A stretch of 64,000 nucleotides of DNA from Martinezella tropici (GCA_000799755.1 JUHI01000005.1:62001-126000), one strand, 5' to 3'; numbered from the stretch's first letter, positions 44,592 to 54,353 are shown. Translations and numbers: made by a program. The notes: generated by a model not told the origin, from the letters alone.

Positions 44592-45359
44592 TTATTGACT
44601 GATGAACTGCCGGAAGCGCTCAGAACGTGAACCGGCAAACACATCCTGCGGCCTGCCGTCTTCCTCTACGACGCCCTTGTGCAGGAAGATGACGCGGCTC
44701 GAGACATCGCGCGCAAAGCCCATCTCGTGCGTCACGACGAGCATGGTGCGCCCTTCCTCGGCGAGCGCGCGCATGACCCTCAGGACCTCGCCCACGAGTT
44801 CGGGATCGAGCGCCGATGTCGGCTCGTCGAACAGCATGACCTTCGGGTGCATGGCGAGCGCACGCGCGATGGCGGCGCGCTGTTGCTGGCCTCCCGAAAG
44901 ATGAGCCGGATAGAAATTGCGCTTGTCGGCAATGCCGACCTTGGCAAGCAGCGCCTCTGCTTCCTCGATGCATTCGGCACGCCCACGACCTTGTACATAG
45001 ACAGGCGCCTCGATCACGTTCTCCAGCACCGTCTTGTGAGACCAAAGATTGAAGCTCTGGAACACCATGCCGAGCTGCGCGCGAATGCGATCGACCTGCC
45101 TTCCATCCGCCGGACGATGCCCCCCGCGCGCGGTGCGTTGCATGCGGATCGTTTCGCCCGCCACCGTCACTTCGCCGGAATCAGGCATCTCGAGCAAATT
45201 GATGCAGCGCAGGAACGTCGATTTTCCGGAACCTGACGAGCCGAGAATCGAGACGACGTCGCCTTCCAACGCATCGAGCGAGATCCCCTTGAGGACCTCG
45301 ACCGGCCCAAAGCTTTTGTGCATGTCGCGCACGCTGAGCGCGATTGGTGTAGCCGTCAT
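44592..45359 (-). CDS. polar amino-acid ABC transporter ATP-binding protein
   Basis: An ATPase of 255 residues of the HisP/GlnQ/OccP type. Walker A is GSSGSGKST, the signature is [15 protein letters not shown], Walker B is [14 protein letters not shown] and the switch His is in VVTHEMGFA. It overlaps the preceding permease gene by 4 bp (ATGA) and is followed by the second binding protein. Confidence 0.92.
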   Translation of the reverse strand: MTATPIALSVRDMHKSFGPVEVLKGISLDALEGDVVSILGSSGSGKSTFLRCINLLEMPDSGEVTVAGETIRMQRTARGGHRPADGRQVDRIRAQLGMVFQSFNLWSHKTVLENVIEAPVYVQGRGRAECIEEAEALLAKVGIADKRNFYPAHLSGGQQQRAAIARALAMHPKVMLFDEPTSALDPELVGEVLRVMRALAEEGRTMLVVTHEMGFARDVSSRVIFLHKGVVEEDGRPQDVFAGSRSERFRQFISQ

Positions 45360-46096
45360 TGCGGATCTCCTACGGGGGCCGCCGCAGCGGCGGTATCGCG
45401 CCTCACCGGCACGGGCGGGCGCTGATGCGGGCTAAGCCGGTATTCGGCAAACTGGATGAGGCGCGTCAGCACGAAGTTGATCGCGAGATAAATGGCGCCT
45501 GAAACGACGAAGACCTCGATGGCGCGGTAGGTTTCCGAGATGATCTTCGCTGCAACGCCCGTGACTTCCATCAGCGTGATGATCGAGGCAAGCGATGTCG
45601 CCTTCACCATCGAGATCATCTCGTTGCCATAGCCCGGCAGTGCCTGGCGGATGGCGAGCGGCAAAACGATGCGCCGGAACATCATGAGGCGGTGCATGCC
45701 ACAGGCGCGCGCAGCCTCCACCTGCCCATGCGGAACAGACAGCAGGCCGCCGCGGATGATTTCGCTGGCATAGGCTGCAGTGTTCAACGTCAGCGCTAGA
45801 ACCGCGCACCAATAGGGATCGCGCAGGAACGGCCAGAAGATACTGTGGCGGATGGTAGGAAACTGCCCAAGGCCATAGTAGATCAGGAAAATCTGCACGA
45901 GCAGCGGCGTGCCGCGAAAGATAAAGACGTAAAGCCTGGCGAACCAGTCGAGGATAGTGAAACCCGACAGACGTGCGAGCGCCAGAAGCAACGCGAGGAT
46001 CGCGCCGAGACAAATTGACGTTACCGCAAGTTCGATGGTCAACGGGATTGCCGCGACAAGGCTGACAAAGGTCTCTTCAAGGAATTGCCAATCCAT
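45356..46096 (-). CDS. polar amino-acid ABC transporter permease, HisM/OccM type
   Basis: A permease of 246 residues. It starts [20 protein letters not shown] and has [18 protein letters not shown], then [22 protein letters not shown] and the docking loop, all typical of HisM/OccM. The ATG at 46096 overlaps the stop of the upstream permease (TGATG). The much longer ORF extending upstream is not used. Confidence 0.9.
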   Translation of the reverse strand: MDWQFLEETFVSLVAAIPLTIELAVTSICLGAILALLLALARLSGFTILDWFARLYVFIFRGTPLLVQIFLIYYGLGQFPTIRHSIFWPFLRDPYWCAVLALTLNTAAYASEIIRGGLLSVPHGQVEAARACGMHRLMMFRRIVLPLAIRQALPGYGNEMISMVKATSLASIITLMEVTGVAAKIISETYRAIEVFVVSGAIYLAINFVLTRLIQFAEYRLSPHQRPPVPVRRDTAAAAAPVGDPQ

Positions 46097-46815
46097 CAGC
46101 GTTTCCTCACACCGCGCGACAGATGCCACTCGGCCTGCCGGATGATAAGGCTGGAAAGGGTCGAGATCATCAGATAGATCACCCCTGCGATCAGGTAGAA
46201 ATCGAACGGCAGTCCTGTCGAGCCCGCACCGACCTGCGCCTGGCGCAAGAGTTCGGCAACGCCGGTGATCGAGACCAGCGCCGACTCTTTCAGGACGACC
46301 TGCCAGACGTTGCCAAGCCCCGGCAGCGCATGCCGCAAGGTCAGCGGCGCGATAATCCGGCGAAGGCGCAGCCACCGCGGCATTCCACAGGCAATGGCCG
46401 CTTCGATCTCGCCGGGATGCACAGCCTTGAACCCGCCGCGCAGCACTTCAGTGAACTGCGCACCGGACGTCACGCCGACGGCAAGGGAGCCGGCAAGGAA
46501 GCCTGGAAAGCCGAGGAAGCCTTCCGCCCCGAACATCTTGCCGATAGCAGTGACGACCGCGCTGCCGCCGAAATAGAAGAGATAGATGACCAGCAGATCG
46601 GGAATGCCGCGAAGAACCGTCGTATAGGCATCAGCCGTCGCCCGTGCAAAGCGATTGCCGGCAATCTTGCCCCAAGCGCCGAGCGTTCCGATGCAGGCAC
46701 CGACCGCATAGCCTGCGATCGCGACGAGAATTGTCATCCAGGCGCCGGCCAGGAGCGCATGGCCCCAGCCATCCGGGCCGAAGCCGGCAAGCTCGAACAG
46801 AGTTGGCTGATTCAT
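46096..46815 (-). CDS. polar amino-acid ABC transporter permease, HisQ/OccQ type
   Basis: A permease of 239 residues. It contains TVLRGIPDLLVIYLFYFGG, TEVLRGGFKAVHPGEIEAAIACG and LGNVWQVVLKESALVSITG, the landmarks of HisQ/OccQ. With the HisM-type partner it would form the channel. It is 80 bp downstream of the first binding-protein gene. Confidence 0.9.
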   Translation of the reverse strand: MNQPTLFELAGFGPDGWGHALLAGAWMTILVAIAGYAVGACIGTLGAWGKIAGNRFARATADAYTTVLRGIPDLLVIYLFYFGGSAVVTAIGKMFGAEGFLGFPGFLAGSLAVGVTSGAQFTEVLRGGFKAVHPGEIEAAIACGMPRWLRLRRIIAPLTLRHALPGLGNVWQVVLKESALVSITGVAELLRQAQVGAGSTGLPFDFYLIAGVIYLMISTLSSLIIRQAEWHLSRGVRKR

Positions 46816-46895
46816 GCGCTTGACCTGAATGAATGTGTATTGGCAACGGATGTCATGGTCTCAGCCTCGGCCGGGAACGATGGTTGCGGGAGCGC

Positions 46896-47750
46896 TCAAT
46901 TGGCATCGAAGGTCGGCGTGAGGTCGATCTTGCTCCATTTTTCGGAGAGCTGCTTGATCGTGCCGTCCTTGGCCGCCTGCTTGATGGCACCGTCGAATTT
47001 CGCCTTCAGATCGGTTTCGCCCTTGCGCATGCCGAGCGCGACTTCCGTTGCCAGCATCGCACCCTTCACCATGGGACCCGACATCATCAGGTCGTCGTTG
47101 CCGGGTTTGCCGAGCACGGAGGTTTCGTAGACGCCGCTGTCGAAGCCGGCATCGATGCGGCCCGCCTTCAGGTCGAGATCACGCTCTCCGGAGCTCTTGT
47201 AGGCGCGCACCGTCACATCGGATCCGAAATAGGAATTGATCAATTGCTCCTGGCTGGTCGACTGGACGACACCGACCGTCTTGCTCTTCAAAGCCTTGCC
47301 GATCTCCGCCATCACCGGATCCGCCTTCGCCTTGTCGTTCAGGTTCAGGCGCTCGCCCGTCATCGGCAAAGGCGAAACCGATCCATCCTTCACGAGCAGG
47401 AAGCTTGCGACACCGCTCGCATAAGGCACGGTGAAATCGACCACCTGCTTGCGCTTCTCATTGATGCCGAGCGTCATTACCAGATCGAATTTTCCGGCGT
47501 TCAGGCTTGGGATCATCGCATTCCATTCGCCGGCTATCAGCTCGCAATCGACCTTGGTGCGCCTGCAGAGATCATTGATGAGATCGACGTCGAACCCTGC
47601 AAGCTTACCGCTCGAATCCATCATGTTCCACGGGGGGAAGGCGCCTTCGATGCCAACCTTGACATGGGTCCAGTCCTTGGCGCCGGCGGTCAGCGGAACA
47701 AGGAAGGCGATCGCGCCGAATACGGCGGCAAGCATTGTTCTATTTTTCAT
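46896..47750 (-). CDS. polar amino-acid ABC transporter binding protein 1
   Basis: An exported family 3 binding protein of 284 residues. The ATG at 47750 follows GGGAA, and the signal peptide ends near AGA-KDW. The mature part has VGIEGAFPPWNMMDSSG, NAGKFDLVMTLGINEKR and DLKAGRIDAGFDS. It is recognisably homologous to binding protein 2 at 43702 but clearly diverged, so the transporter may accept two ligands or forms of one. Confidence 0.87.
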   Translation of the reverse strand: MKNRTMLAAVFGAIAFLVPLTAGAKDWTHVKVGIEGAFPPWNMMDSSGKLAGFDVDLINDLCRRTKVDCELIAGEWNAMIPSLNAGKFDLVMTLGINEKRKQVVDFTVPYASGVASFLLVKDGSVSPLPMTGERLNLNDKAKADPVMAEIGKALKSKTVGVVQSTSQEQLINSYFGSDVTVRAYKSSGERDLDLKAGRIDAGFDSGVYETSVLGKPGNDDLMMSGPMVKGAMLATEVALGMRKGETDLKAKFDGAIKQAAKDGTIKQLSEKWSKIDLTPTFDAN

Positions 47751-47811
47751 GTTCGTTCCCTTTTTACGACCGCTTGAACGGCCTTTTGTCATATTCGGTA
47801 TTTGCTGAGCG

Positions 47812-49488
47812 TCAGTCCTCCAGAGCCGCCCGCAAGGCCGCATTGGCTTCGCGCAACGCGTGCGTGACACGGTTTCTCACCTGACGCGCGTGTACGACAT
47901 AAAAGGCCGTATCCAGCGCGCCCTCGCCCAGTCTTGCCAGAGCGCGCAGCCCTTCCAGGGATGGCCAGGCAACGTGGGGGAGCGCGGAATCGGGATGGAA
48001 GCGTTCGCCGCTCGTGTAGTTCAGCGGCACGAGATGCCGCCCCGTGCGCATGAGCGAGGCGTCGATGCGCGCCGCTCTTTCCGGCGAAGGGTCTCTTAAC
48101 TGCAAAAGCGAAGTTGCGTTGACGCGCAAGTCATTGACGGCCTGGGACAAGCCAGAGATATCGAGGCGGCCAGCAAGCGCCGCCTGCAATTGGTCGATCT
48201 GCTCGCCGAGGGAGGTGGCATATTCAGTGTAGTCGAGTGGTAGGACAGGCGACGCCAACAGCCGCCAGAGGACCTCGAGAACAATCTCCGTGTCGCGGCA
48301 CAGATTGTCCGGATCGATGTGCTCCGCAGTATCGTGCGGCGTGTGCCACCACCATCCAAGCGCCGTCAGCATCTTGACGGGGCCGGGCGGCTGATGGCTG
48401 AGGCTGCCGAACATCGAGGGGATGCCGACGCCCCAGAAGGATTGATCGGCAGCGCGGCCATGACGCCTGCCCGCATGCTTCTGTCCGGTCACGCGCTCGA
48501 TCACATCTGCAGCCAGGGGCCTGAGTTCGTCGATCACGCCGGAATTGGTGAGGACGGTCGCGCCCTCGCCACCGGTAGAGTCGACATTCACATGGACGGC
48601 GCAGCGGCGCTCGAGTTCGTCGAAATACTCATCCGCATACCAAGCCGAGCCGGAATAGCGGCCATGCGAATGACCGGACCAGAAGCATATGCGCAAGCCC
48701 CGCCGCCACTCTTGGCTGCGAAGAGCAAGCAGGCGTCCCGCCTCCAGCATCGTGGCGTTGGCGCCGCCATTGTCCATGACCCCGAAATGCCAGGTATCGT
48801 GATGGCCGGAGAACAACACGAACGGCACATCGTCACCCTTCGGCTGAAGGTCGGCAACAAGCAGCGGCGTCTTGCGCCAGCCCGTATCGACTTCCGCGCA
48901 AAGTGTTGCGGCCACGGTTTCCCCGTGTGCAAGCCTTTCTCGCAGCCGGTCGCCGTCATCCTTGGCAATCGAGCAGATGGCCGTCGTCGGCAATTTGTGG
49001 CGCGTGTGCTGCGACGGACTGCCCCAAACCGGCGAGACGCACATCTCGTAAAGATGTTCGTTCGGGCTGATATGAAGCGCACCGAGCGCGCCGGAAGCGC
49101 TCGCAAGAGCGGCCACTTCCTCAGTCGCGATACCATCGACCAGGACGATCTTGCCGATGACATCCTTGCCCGCGAAATCGGCTTCGGTTCCCTCGCCAAC
49201 ATGGATAAGGTCGCCGGTCACTCCCTCGGAAGGTGTCGAGACCGACATGGAATGGGTGATGCAACGAAGGTTCTCGCCATCGATTTCGACCCTGGCGGCA
49301 CCCGGCAAGCTGATAAAGGCGTCATGCGACAGAAGCTGGGTGCGATAGCCAAAGCCATCCATTTGAGCTTGGAGATAGCGGAAGCTTTCCAGCTCCTCGG
49401 CCGTTCCCGACAGCTTTACACGGCGCGCGAATTCGTCGATATGCGCCATCAGGCGCGCGCGATCGGGCGTCAGAGCGGCCTCAGCCAT
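47812..49488 (-). CDS. M28-like aminopeptidase family protein with altered active site
   Basis: A protein of 558 residues with no signal peptide seen. It has a PA-domain-like insert (TGDLIHVGEGTEADFAGKDV, near 91-110) and the M28 zinc residues in SGHHDTW (His229, Asp231), VMDNGGANA (Asp239), NVDSTGGEGA (Asp303) and WHTPHDT. The motif that carries the catalytic Glu pair in M28 peptidases (WDGEE.G..GS) is WSGHSHGRYSGS here (270-281), so both Glu are missing. It may be a hydrolase with changed chemistry or metal use. The ATG overlaps the end of the M20 gene by 8 bp. Confidence 0.75.
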   Translation of the reverse strand: MAEAALTPDRARLMAHIDEFARRVKLSGTAEELESFRYLQAQMDGFGYRTQLLSHDAFISLPGAARVEIDGENLRCITHSMSVSTPSEGVTGDLIHVGEGTEADFAGKDVIGKIVLVDGIATEEVAALASASGALGALHISPNEHLYEMCVSPVWGSPSQHTRHKLPTTAICSIAKDDGDRLRERLAHGETVAATLCAEVDTGWRKTPLLVADLQPKGDDVPFVLFSGHHDTWHFGVMDNGGANATMLEAGRLLALRSQEWRRGLRICFWSGHSHGRYSGSAWYADEYFDELERRCAVHVNVDSTGGEGATVLTNSGVIDELRPLAADVIERVTGQKHAGRRHGRAADQSFWGVGIPSMFGSLSHQPPGPVKMLTALGWWWHTPHDTAEHIDPDNLCRDTEIVLEVLWRLLASPVLPLDYTEYATSLGEQIDQLQAALAGRLDISGLSQAVNDLRVNATSLLQLRDPSPERAARIDASLMRTGRHLVPLNYTSGERFHPDSALPHVAWPSLEGLRALARLGEGALDTAFYVVHARQVRNRVTHALREANAALRAALED

Positions 49489-50905
49489 TGCCCTTCTCCG
49501 GCAGCGGCGGCTGGACATCGTCCGGGATCGGATTGACGAAGGGCGTACCCTCAAGCCGTGCCTTGTGATCTTCCTTGGCAGAGGCGATGAGCGCGGGATT
49601 GCGAATCAACTCGGCCGCCGTGCTCGCCATCACCTTGGCGGCATGCTCGGTGCCCTTGTGAGCAACGGGCAGCTTGCCCTGCGCAACGAGCTGCCAGGAG
49701 TGGCCGGGCGTGCCGATCGCATAGGTGGCGCCACGCATCTGCACGGTCGGAACGACCCAGCTGACCGTTCCGACGTCCGTTGAGCCGACCAGCGTGCCGT
49801 CGCCGGCATTCAACGGAAAGATCTCTTCGCAGAGCGCCTGACCCTTCTTCGGCTTCAATGCGAATCGGCCGTAGGAAGCGGCTATGTCCTCTGCACTGAA
49901 CGTCTGCTGGAACTTCCGCGCGGTCTCGCGATCTGCATCGTCGAACACCGGCGGTCCGAGCCGATCGAGCTGCGAAAACATGCATTCCTCAAGCGGCGTA
50001 TTGCCGACAAGATTGGCATCGCCGCTGATGATCTCGCTGCGAACCGTGGTCTCCGTCATCAGGGCTGCGCCATCGGCAACCTTCTTGACGCGGGCGACCA
50101 GCAAGAGAAGCTCCGGCAGCGTACGTGCCCGCACGAGATAGCGCACGGTGGCGCGCGCCTGCACCACATTCGGGGCCGCGCCGCCGGAATCGGTGACAGC
50201 ATAGTGGATGCGCGCCGTCGACGGCATGTGCTCGCGCATGTAGTTGACGCCGACATTCATGAGCTCGACCGCATCAAGCGCGCTGCGGCCGAGATGAGGT
50301 GTGGCCGAGGCGTGCGAGGCACGGCCTGAAAAATGAAAGTTGATCTCGTTGCAGGCAAGCGAGATGGGATTGTTGACGCCGGCAAAAGCAGCCGGATGCC
50401 AGGATATCGCGATGTCGACATCGTCGAACACGCCGGATCTGACCATAAAGCCCTTGGAGGAACCGCCTTCCTCGGCCGGACAGCCATAGTAGCGCACCCT
50501 GCCCTTCAAGCCGTTTTCCGCCAAGAAGTCCTTGACCGCGGCTGCGGCAAGCATCGAGCCGGCACCCAGCATGTTATGGCCGCAGCCATGGCCATTGCCG
50601 CCGTCGACCAGCGGCCGCTCTTGCGCAACACCTGCTTCCTGGCTCAATCCCGGCAGCGCATCGAACTCGCCGAGGATCGCGATGACAGGGCCATCCTCGC
50701 CCGCCTCGCCCATCACGGCCGTCGGCAGGCCGGCGATGCCGCGCTCGACGCGAAACCCCTGGCTCTCAAGCATCTGAGCATGTTCTTCGGCGGATCGGTA
50801 TTCCTGGTAATTCGTTTCCGGAATGTCCCAGATCCGATCGCTGAGTGCGAAGAACTCCGCACTCTTCTTTTCGACGATGTTCCAGACCGCATCGGAATTT
50901 TGCAT
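49481..50905 (-). CDS. M20 family amidohydrolase, AbgB-like
   Basis: A zinc-dependent amidohydrolase of 474 residues, close to the length of AbgB (481), the catalytic partner in p-aminobenzoyl-glutamate cleavage. It has ILGEFDALPGLS, GHGCGHNMLGAG (106-116), CPAEEGGSS with the Glu pair at 145-146, and SWHPAAFAGVN. The family cleaves amides between an acyl or aryl group and an amino acid. It is the first gene of the operon with the M28-like protein and the amino-acid importer, so release of an amino acid from an imported conjugate is likely. AbgA is not seen. Confidence 0.85.
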   Translation of the reverse strand: MQNSDAVWNIVEKKSAEFFALSDRIWDIPETNYQEYRSAEEHAQMLESQGFRVERGIAGLPTAVMGEAGEDGPVIAILGEFDALPGLSQEAGVAQERPLVDGGNGHGCGHNMLGAGSMLAAAAVKDFLAENGLKGRVRYYGCPAEEGGSSKGFMVRSGVFDDVDIAISWHPAAFAGVNNPISLACNEINFHFSGRASHASATPHLGRSALDAVELMNVGVNYMREHMPSTARIHYAVTDSGGAAPNVVQARATVRYLVRARTLPELLLLVARVKKVADGAALMTETTVRSEIISGDANLVGNTPLEECMFSQLDRLGPPVFDDADRETARKFQQTFSAEDIAASYGRFALKPKKGQALCEEIFPLNAGDGTLVGSTDVGTVSWVVPTVQMRGATYAIGTPGHSWQLVAQGKLPVAHKGTEHAAKVMASTAAELIRNPALIASAKEDHKARLEGTPFVNPIPDDVQPPLPEKGNG

Positions 50906-50936
50906 GGACTTGCCAACCGCCTCATATAATGGATAC

Positions 50937-50954
50937 TAAATTGGTACCAATTTA
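50937..50954. promoter_or_regulatory. 18-bp palindromic operator, GntR type
   Basis: The sequence TAAATTGGTACCAATTTA is a perfect 18-bp palindrome between the divergent M20 gene (start 50905) and GntR gene (start 51084). The core TTGGTACCAA resembles FadR-subfamily sites (TGGT...ACCA). It contains a possible -35 (TTGGTA) in each direction, with TATATG 16 bp further towards the M20 gene. Control by the adjacent GntR is inferred. Confidence 0.6.
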
Positions 50955-51083
50955 TGTGCCAATAAAAACGGATGCGCAAGAGATGAGCATGGATATTTTT
51001 TCGGCAGCGATACCGCACCTCGTTGTTGAAAAATGCGGACCTATGATAGTCATCGCCAACTTAGGAAGGTCTGGGAGAGCTGC

Positions 51084-51725
51084 ATGAACTCGCTGGAAGC
51101 CGAAGCGACAGCGCGGACACAAGAGAGGGAAGCGCCCGACGTGACCGAGCTCATTCTCCAGGACATACTTGCAGGTAGGCTGCCGCCTGGGACATGGCTG
51201 AAGCAGATCGATCTTGAACGCCGCTACAACTGTACGCGGCCGCAGGTGCGTCGCGCGCTCGACCGCCTCGTGCAGAAGCGACTTGCCGAACATATTCCCA
51301 ATCGCGGCTACCATGTGCACGAACAGGACGGTCGCCGTGCGCAGGAAGTGAGTGACATCCGCGTGATCCTCGAAGTGGCGGTCAGCGACCGCATCGTGGA
51401 CAATGCCCGCGATGCGGATATCACCAATTTGCGGACCCTTGCCTTACGCTTCGACGATCTGGTGCTCAACGGCACCATGCTCGAACTCTATGAAGCCAAC
51501 CTCGCCTTTCATCGTTATCTGCTGGTGCTTGCAGGAAATCAGGAACTTGTCGATCTCATCACCGAAATCCGGCAACGCACCTCGTCGGCACCGGTATCGC
51601 AATGGCGCACCCGAGCCCGCATCGAGCAGTCCGGCCGCGAACACCAACAGATGATAGACGCGATAGAAAAGCGCGATGTCGGTATGCTCAAGGAGCTAAC
51701 CCGCAGGCATATCCTGCAGGCGTAG
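51084..51725 (+). CDS. GntR-family regulator with FCD domain
   Basis: A protein of 213 residues. The ATG at 51084 follows GGGAGAG. The winged helix is at about 20-75 (TWLKQIDLERRYNCTRPQVR, RLAEHIPNRGYHVHEQ) and the helical FCD effector domain follows (EVSDIRVILEVAVSD, EANLAFHRYLLVLAG, SGREHQQMIDAIEKRD). It is divergent from the hydrolase/importer operon with a palindrome between, so it is the probable regulator and its effector may be the imported conjugate or its acid part. Confidence 0.85.
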   Translation: MNSLEAEATARTQEREAPDVTELILQDILAGRLPPGTWLKQIDLERRYNCTRPQVRRALDRLVQKRLAEHIPNRGYHVHEQDGRRAQEVSDIRVILEVAVSDRIVDNARDADITNLRTLALRFDDLVLNGTMLELYEANLAFHRYLLVLAGNQELVDLITEIRQRTSSAPVSQWRTRARIEQSGREHQQMIDAIEKRDVGMLKELTRRHILQA

Positions 51726-51875
51726 CTGAGATCGACCGCTGCTGCATACTGGAAGAGGCGCCCGGCGGGGCTTTTCGATCGCCGAGCGCCAGCAAGGGCT
51801 CGTGGTCCAGTCTCGCGCCACAAGGCCAATTGCCAATGCGTGGCTCCCTGCCCCGATCCGGACAACCGCTCCACT

Positions 51876-53051
51876 TCAGCGGGTTTGTCTTGCGATGACG
51901 GGAATGATGGCCGCGGCCAGAAACAGAATACCGCTATAGGTGAAGGGACTCCACCAACCGACGCCGTCGAACAGCATCCCACCTGTGAAAGCTCCCGCGG
52001 TGATTGCCGCCTGGATCAGCGCCACCAGCAGTCCACCGCCTGCTTCAAGCTGGTCAGGGATAGTGCGCGTCATCCACGTATTCCAGGCCACAGGAATGGG
52101 CGTGGCGAAGAGCCCGAACAGGCAGAGAAGTACACCAACCGCAACACCTGACGGCGCCAAAGGAATGAGCAGCAGGGCGACCGCGGCAAGTGCCGCCGGG
52201 AACCCGACGAGGACGGCGTCCAGATGCGCTCGCAACAGGAAGCCGATCAAGGAGGTACCGAGCAGGCCGAACAAGCCGATGCCGAGTAGAACGACCGAGA
52301 GTTCATTAACATCGAGCCCTGTCACATCACCAAGGACCGGCCGAAGATAGGTCGATAGCGCGAACTGGCCCATGAAGAAGAAGGACATGGCAGCCATGCT
52401 GATTGCAAAGATGCGGTCCCGCAGCAGTCCGAGGGGACCGCTACCGGCGCTCTTTGAACCGCCGGGCATCCGCGGCAGGGAAAGGAGTTGCCAGGCGAAG
52501 GCGATGATGCCTACCGGAACGACGATGAAGAAGGCACCGCGCCAGCCTACCAATCCGCCGAGGAAACTTCCCAGCGGCTGAGCGATGACCGTCGCCAGAG
52601 CCGTTCCGCCCTGCAGCATCGCAAGCGCCTTCGGAACGTCTTGTTCGGCAGCAATACGCGCAACGATGGAGGTGGACAAGGACCAGAAACCGCCGATCGC
52701 AACGCCGATCAGCGCGCGGCCGAGCATGAAAACGAGATAGTTGGGCGCAAAGGTGATCGCCAGGCCGGAGACCACCATGACGATCGTATAGGACAAGACC
52801 ACTGTCCGGCGATCCAGCCGCCACAGCAGCATGTTGCTGAACAGGCTGGTGACGACTGCGAAAAACCCGGAAACGGAGATCGCCTGGCCCGCCTGACCCG
52901 CGGTAATGCCAAGCTCTTCGGCGATCGGGGTCAGCAGGCTGACGGGCAAGAATTCTGAAGCGACGAGAGTGAAGGTCATCAGCGTCAAACAGATGATTGC
53001 AGCCCATGGGCTGGCCGCACGCTCGACGGCGCGGTCATAGGTGGTTTCCAT
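51876..53051 (-). CDS. MFS transporter, DHA1/AraJ type
   Basis: A membrane protein of 391 residues with twelve hydrophobic segments. After METTYDRAVERA the first segment contains LTLMTFTLVASEFLPVSLL, typical of the AraJ/YdhP sugar and drug efflux group; motif A is changed to LLWRLDRRTVVL. It is probably an exporter of small molecules. It lies 165 bp downstream of the alcohol dehydrogenase gene and may be in the same transcript. Confidence 0.85.
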   Translation of the reverse strand: METTYDRAVERAASPWAAIICLTLMTFTLVASEFLPVSLLTPIAEELGITAGQAGQAISVSGFFAVVTSLFSNMLLWRLDRRTVVLSYTIVMVVSGLAITFAPNYLVFMLGRALIGVAIGGFWSLSTSIVARIAAEQDVPKALAMLQGGTALATVIAQPLGSFLGGLVGWRGAFFIVVPVGIIAFAWQLLSLPRMPGGSKSAGSGPLGLLRDRIFAISMAAMSFFFMGQFALSTYLRPVLGDVTGLDVNELSVVLLGIGLFGLLGTSLIGFLLRAHLDAVLVGFPAALAAVALLLIPLAPSGVAVGVLLCLFGLFATPIPVAWNTWMTRTIPDQLEAGGGLLVALIQAAITAGAFTGGMLFDGVGWWSPFTYSGILFLAAAIIPVIARQTR

Positions 53052-53216
53052 ATCGATTGTCCAAAAAAATTGCTCAAAACGAGCTGTTCAAGGGATAGTC
53101 TCGATGGGACGGAGGCGCCGCCCGGATTGTGCGCGAAGCGCGCGCGTAATGTCGCCGCAGGCGATCAAGACGTCAGCGGCTGGAAGGATAAAGGTCTCTT
53201 CCTTGTAGCCTGCTCC

Positions 53217-54233
53217 TCACATCCTCAGCAGTGTCTTGATGGCGCTTCGCTCATCCATGGCCTTGTAGCCATGCGCGACGTCAGCAAGCGGAACCTCGAG
53301 ATCGAAGACCCTTCCAGGATTGATTTGCCGGGTCATGATGAGATCGACGAGATGGGGGAGAAAGCGACGTACGGGAGCCGGGCCGCCGAGCAGGTTCTTC
53401 TGTTGGAAGAACAGCATCTGCCCGTCGAGTTCAACGCCATGCGGGACGCCGACATAGCCGATCGAGCCGCCGGGTCGGGCGCTATTGATCGCTTGCAGCA
53501 TGGATTCCTGCGTACCGACACATTCAAGAACGGAATCAGCACCAACCCCTCCAGTCAGTTCCTTGATCTTCGCCACGCCTGCATCGCCGCGCTCGGTGAC
53601 GATGTCGGTTGCGCCATATTCGAGGGCAAGTTCCTGACGTTGCTTGTGGCGACTCATGGCGATGATGCGTCCAGCACCCATCTGCTTGGCGGACAACACA
53701 CCCATGAGACCGACAGCGCCGTCGCCGACCACGACCGCCGTGCATCCCGAAGTAATGCGTGCAGCGTCCGCTGCATACCAACCCGTGCCCAGAACGTCCG
53801 AGGCCGCAAGAAGGCTCGGGATCAAATCGTCCGATGGCATGGTGCCGGTTGCGACCAGAGTTCCGTCGGCCAGCGCGATCCGTGCATAGGGAGCCTGGGC
53901 CGCGGACATGAACTCACGATGTTCGCAAGACGACTGAAAGCCAAACTGGCAATGCGGGCACGTGTTGTCCGAAAGACAAAACGAGCCAACGACGAACTGG
54001 CCCGGCCGGATCGTCTTCACCTCGCTGCCTACTTCCACGACGACGCCGCAATATTCGTGCCCCATATGCTGCGGCTCAGTCACCGCCTGGATGCCACGAT
54101 ACGGCCAGAGGTCGGAGCCGCAGACACAGGATGCAGAGAGCTTGATGATGGCATCGGTCGGCTTGAGGATCTTCGGGTCCGGGACTTCTTCGCAACGAAT
54201 GTCGCCGGGGGCATGAAGGACTGTTCCGAGCAT
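53217..54233 (-). CDS. zinc-dependent alcohol dehydrogenase
   Basis: A medium-chain dehydrogenase of 338 residues. Catalytic zinc ligands are Cys38 and the GHE motif (His59-Glu60); the structural zinc site has four Cys in CLSDNTCPHCQFGFQSSC. The Rossmann motif VVVGDGAVGLMG binds NAD(P). The substrate is unknown. It is divergent from a LysR gene with a LysR-type box between, and upstream of an MFS transporter. Confidence 0.88.
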   Translation of the reverse strand: MLGTVLHAPGDIRCEEVPDPKILKPTDAIIKLSASCVCGSDLWPYRGIQAVTEPQHMGHEYCGVVVEVGSEVKTIRPGQFVVGSFCLSDNTCPHCQFGFQSSCEHREFMSAAQAPYARIALADGTLVATGTMPSDDLIPSLLAASDVLGTGWYAADAARITSGCTAVVVGDGAVGLMGVLSAKQMGAGRIIAMSRHKQRQELALEYGATDIVTERGDAGVAKIKELTGGVGADSVLECVGTQESMLQAINSARPGGSIGYVGVPHGVELDGQMLFFQQKNLLGGPAPVRRFLPHLVDLIMTRQINPGRVFDLEVPLADVAHGYKAMDERSAIKTLLRM

Positions 54234-54338
54234 GGCATGGTCTCCCGTCGGGGCGCGTTGCGCCTGTCTGTTTCGTGATCGGGAGATCAGATAGCATCAC
54301 CAGATAAATCGGATTAGATAGGGTAATTTGCATGAACC

Positions 54339-54353
54339 TATCGAAAATTGATA
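54339..54353. promoter_or_regulatory. LysR-type box (T-N11-A)
   Basis: TATC, seven bases, GATA is a perfect interrupted palindrome of the T-N11-A kind bound by LysR proteins. It lies 36 bp before the LysR start at 54390 and about 105 bp from the divergent dehydrogenase start. Control by that LysR is inferred. Confidence 0.45.

Noticed and set aside
48319..49536. A 405-codon plus-strand ORF
   Set aside because: Antisense to the M28-like gene; no domain or ribosome site.
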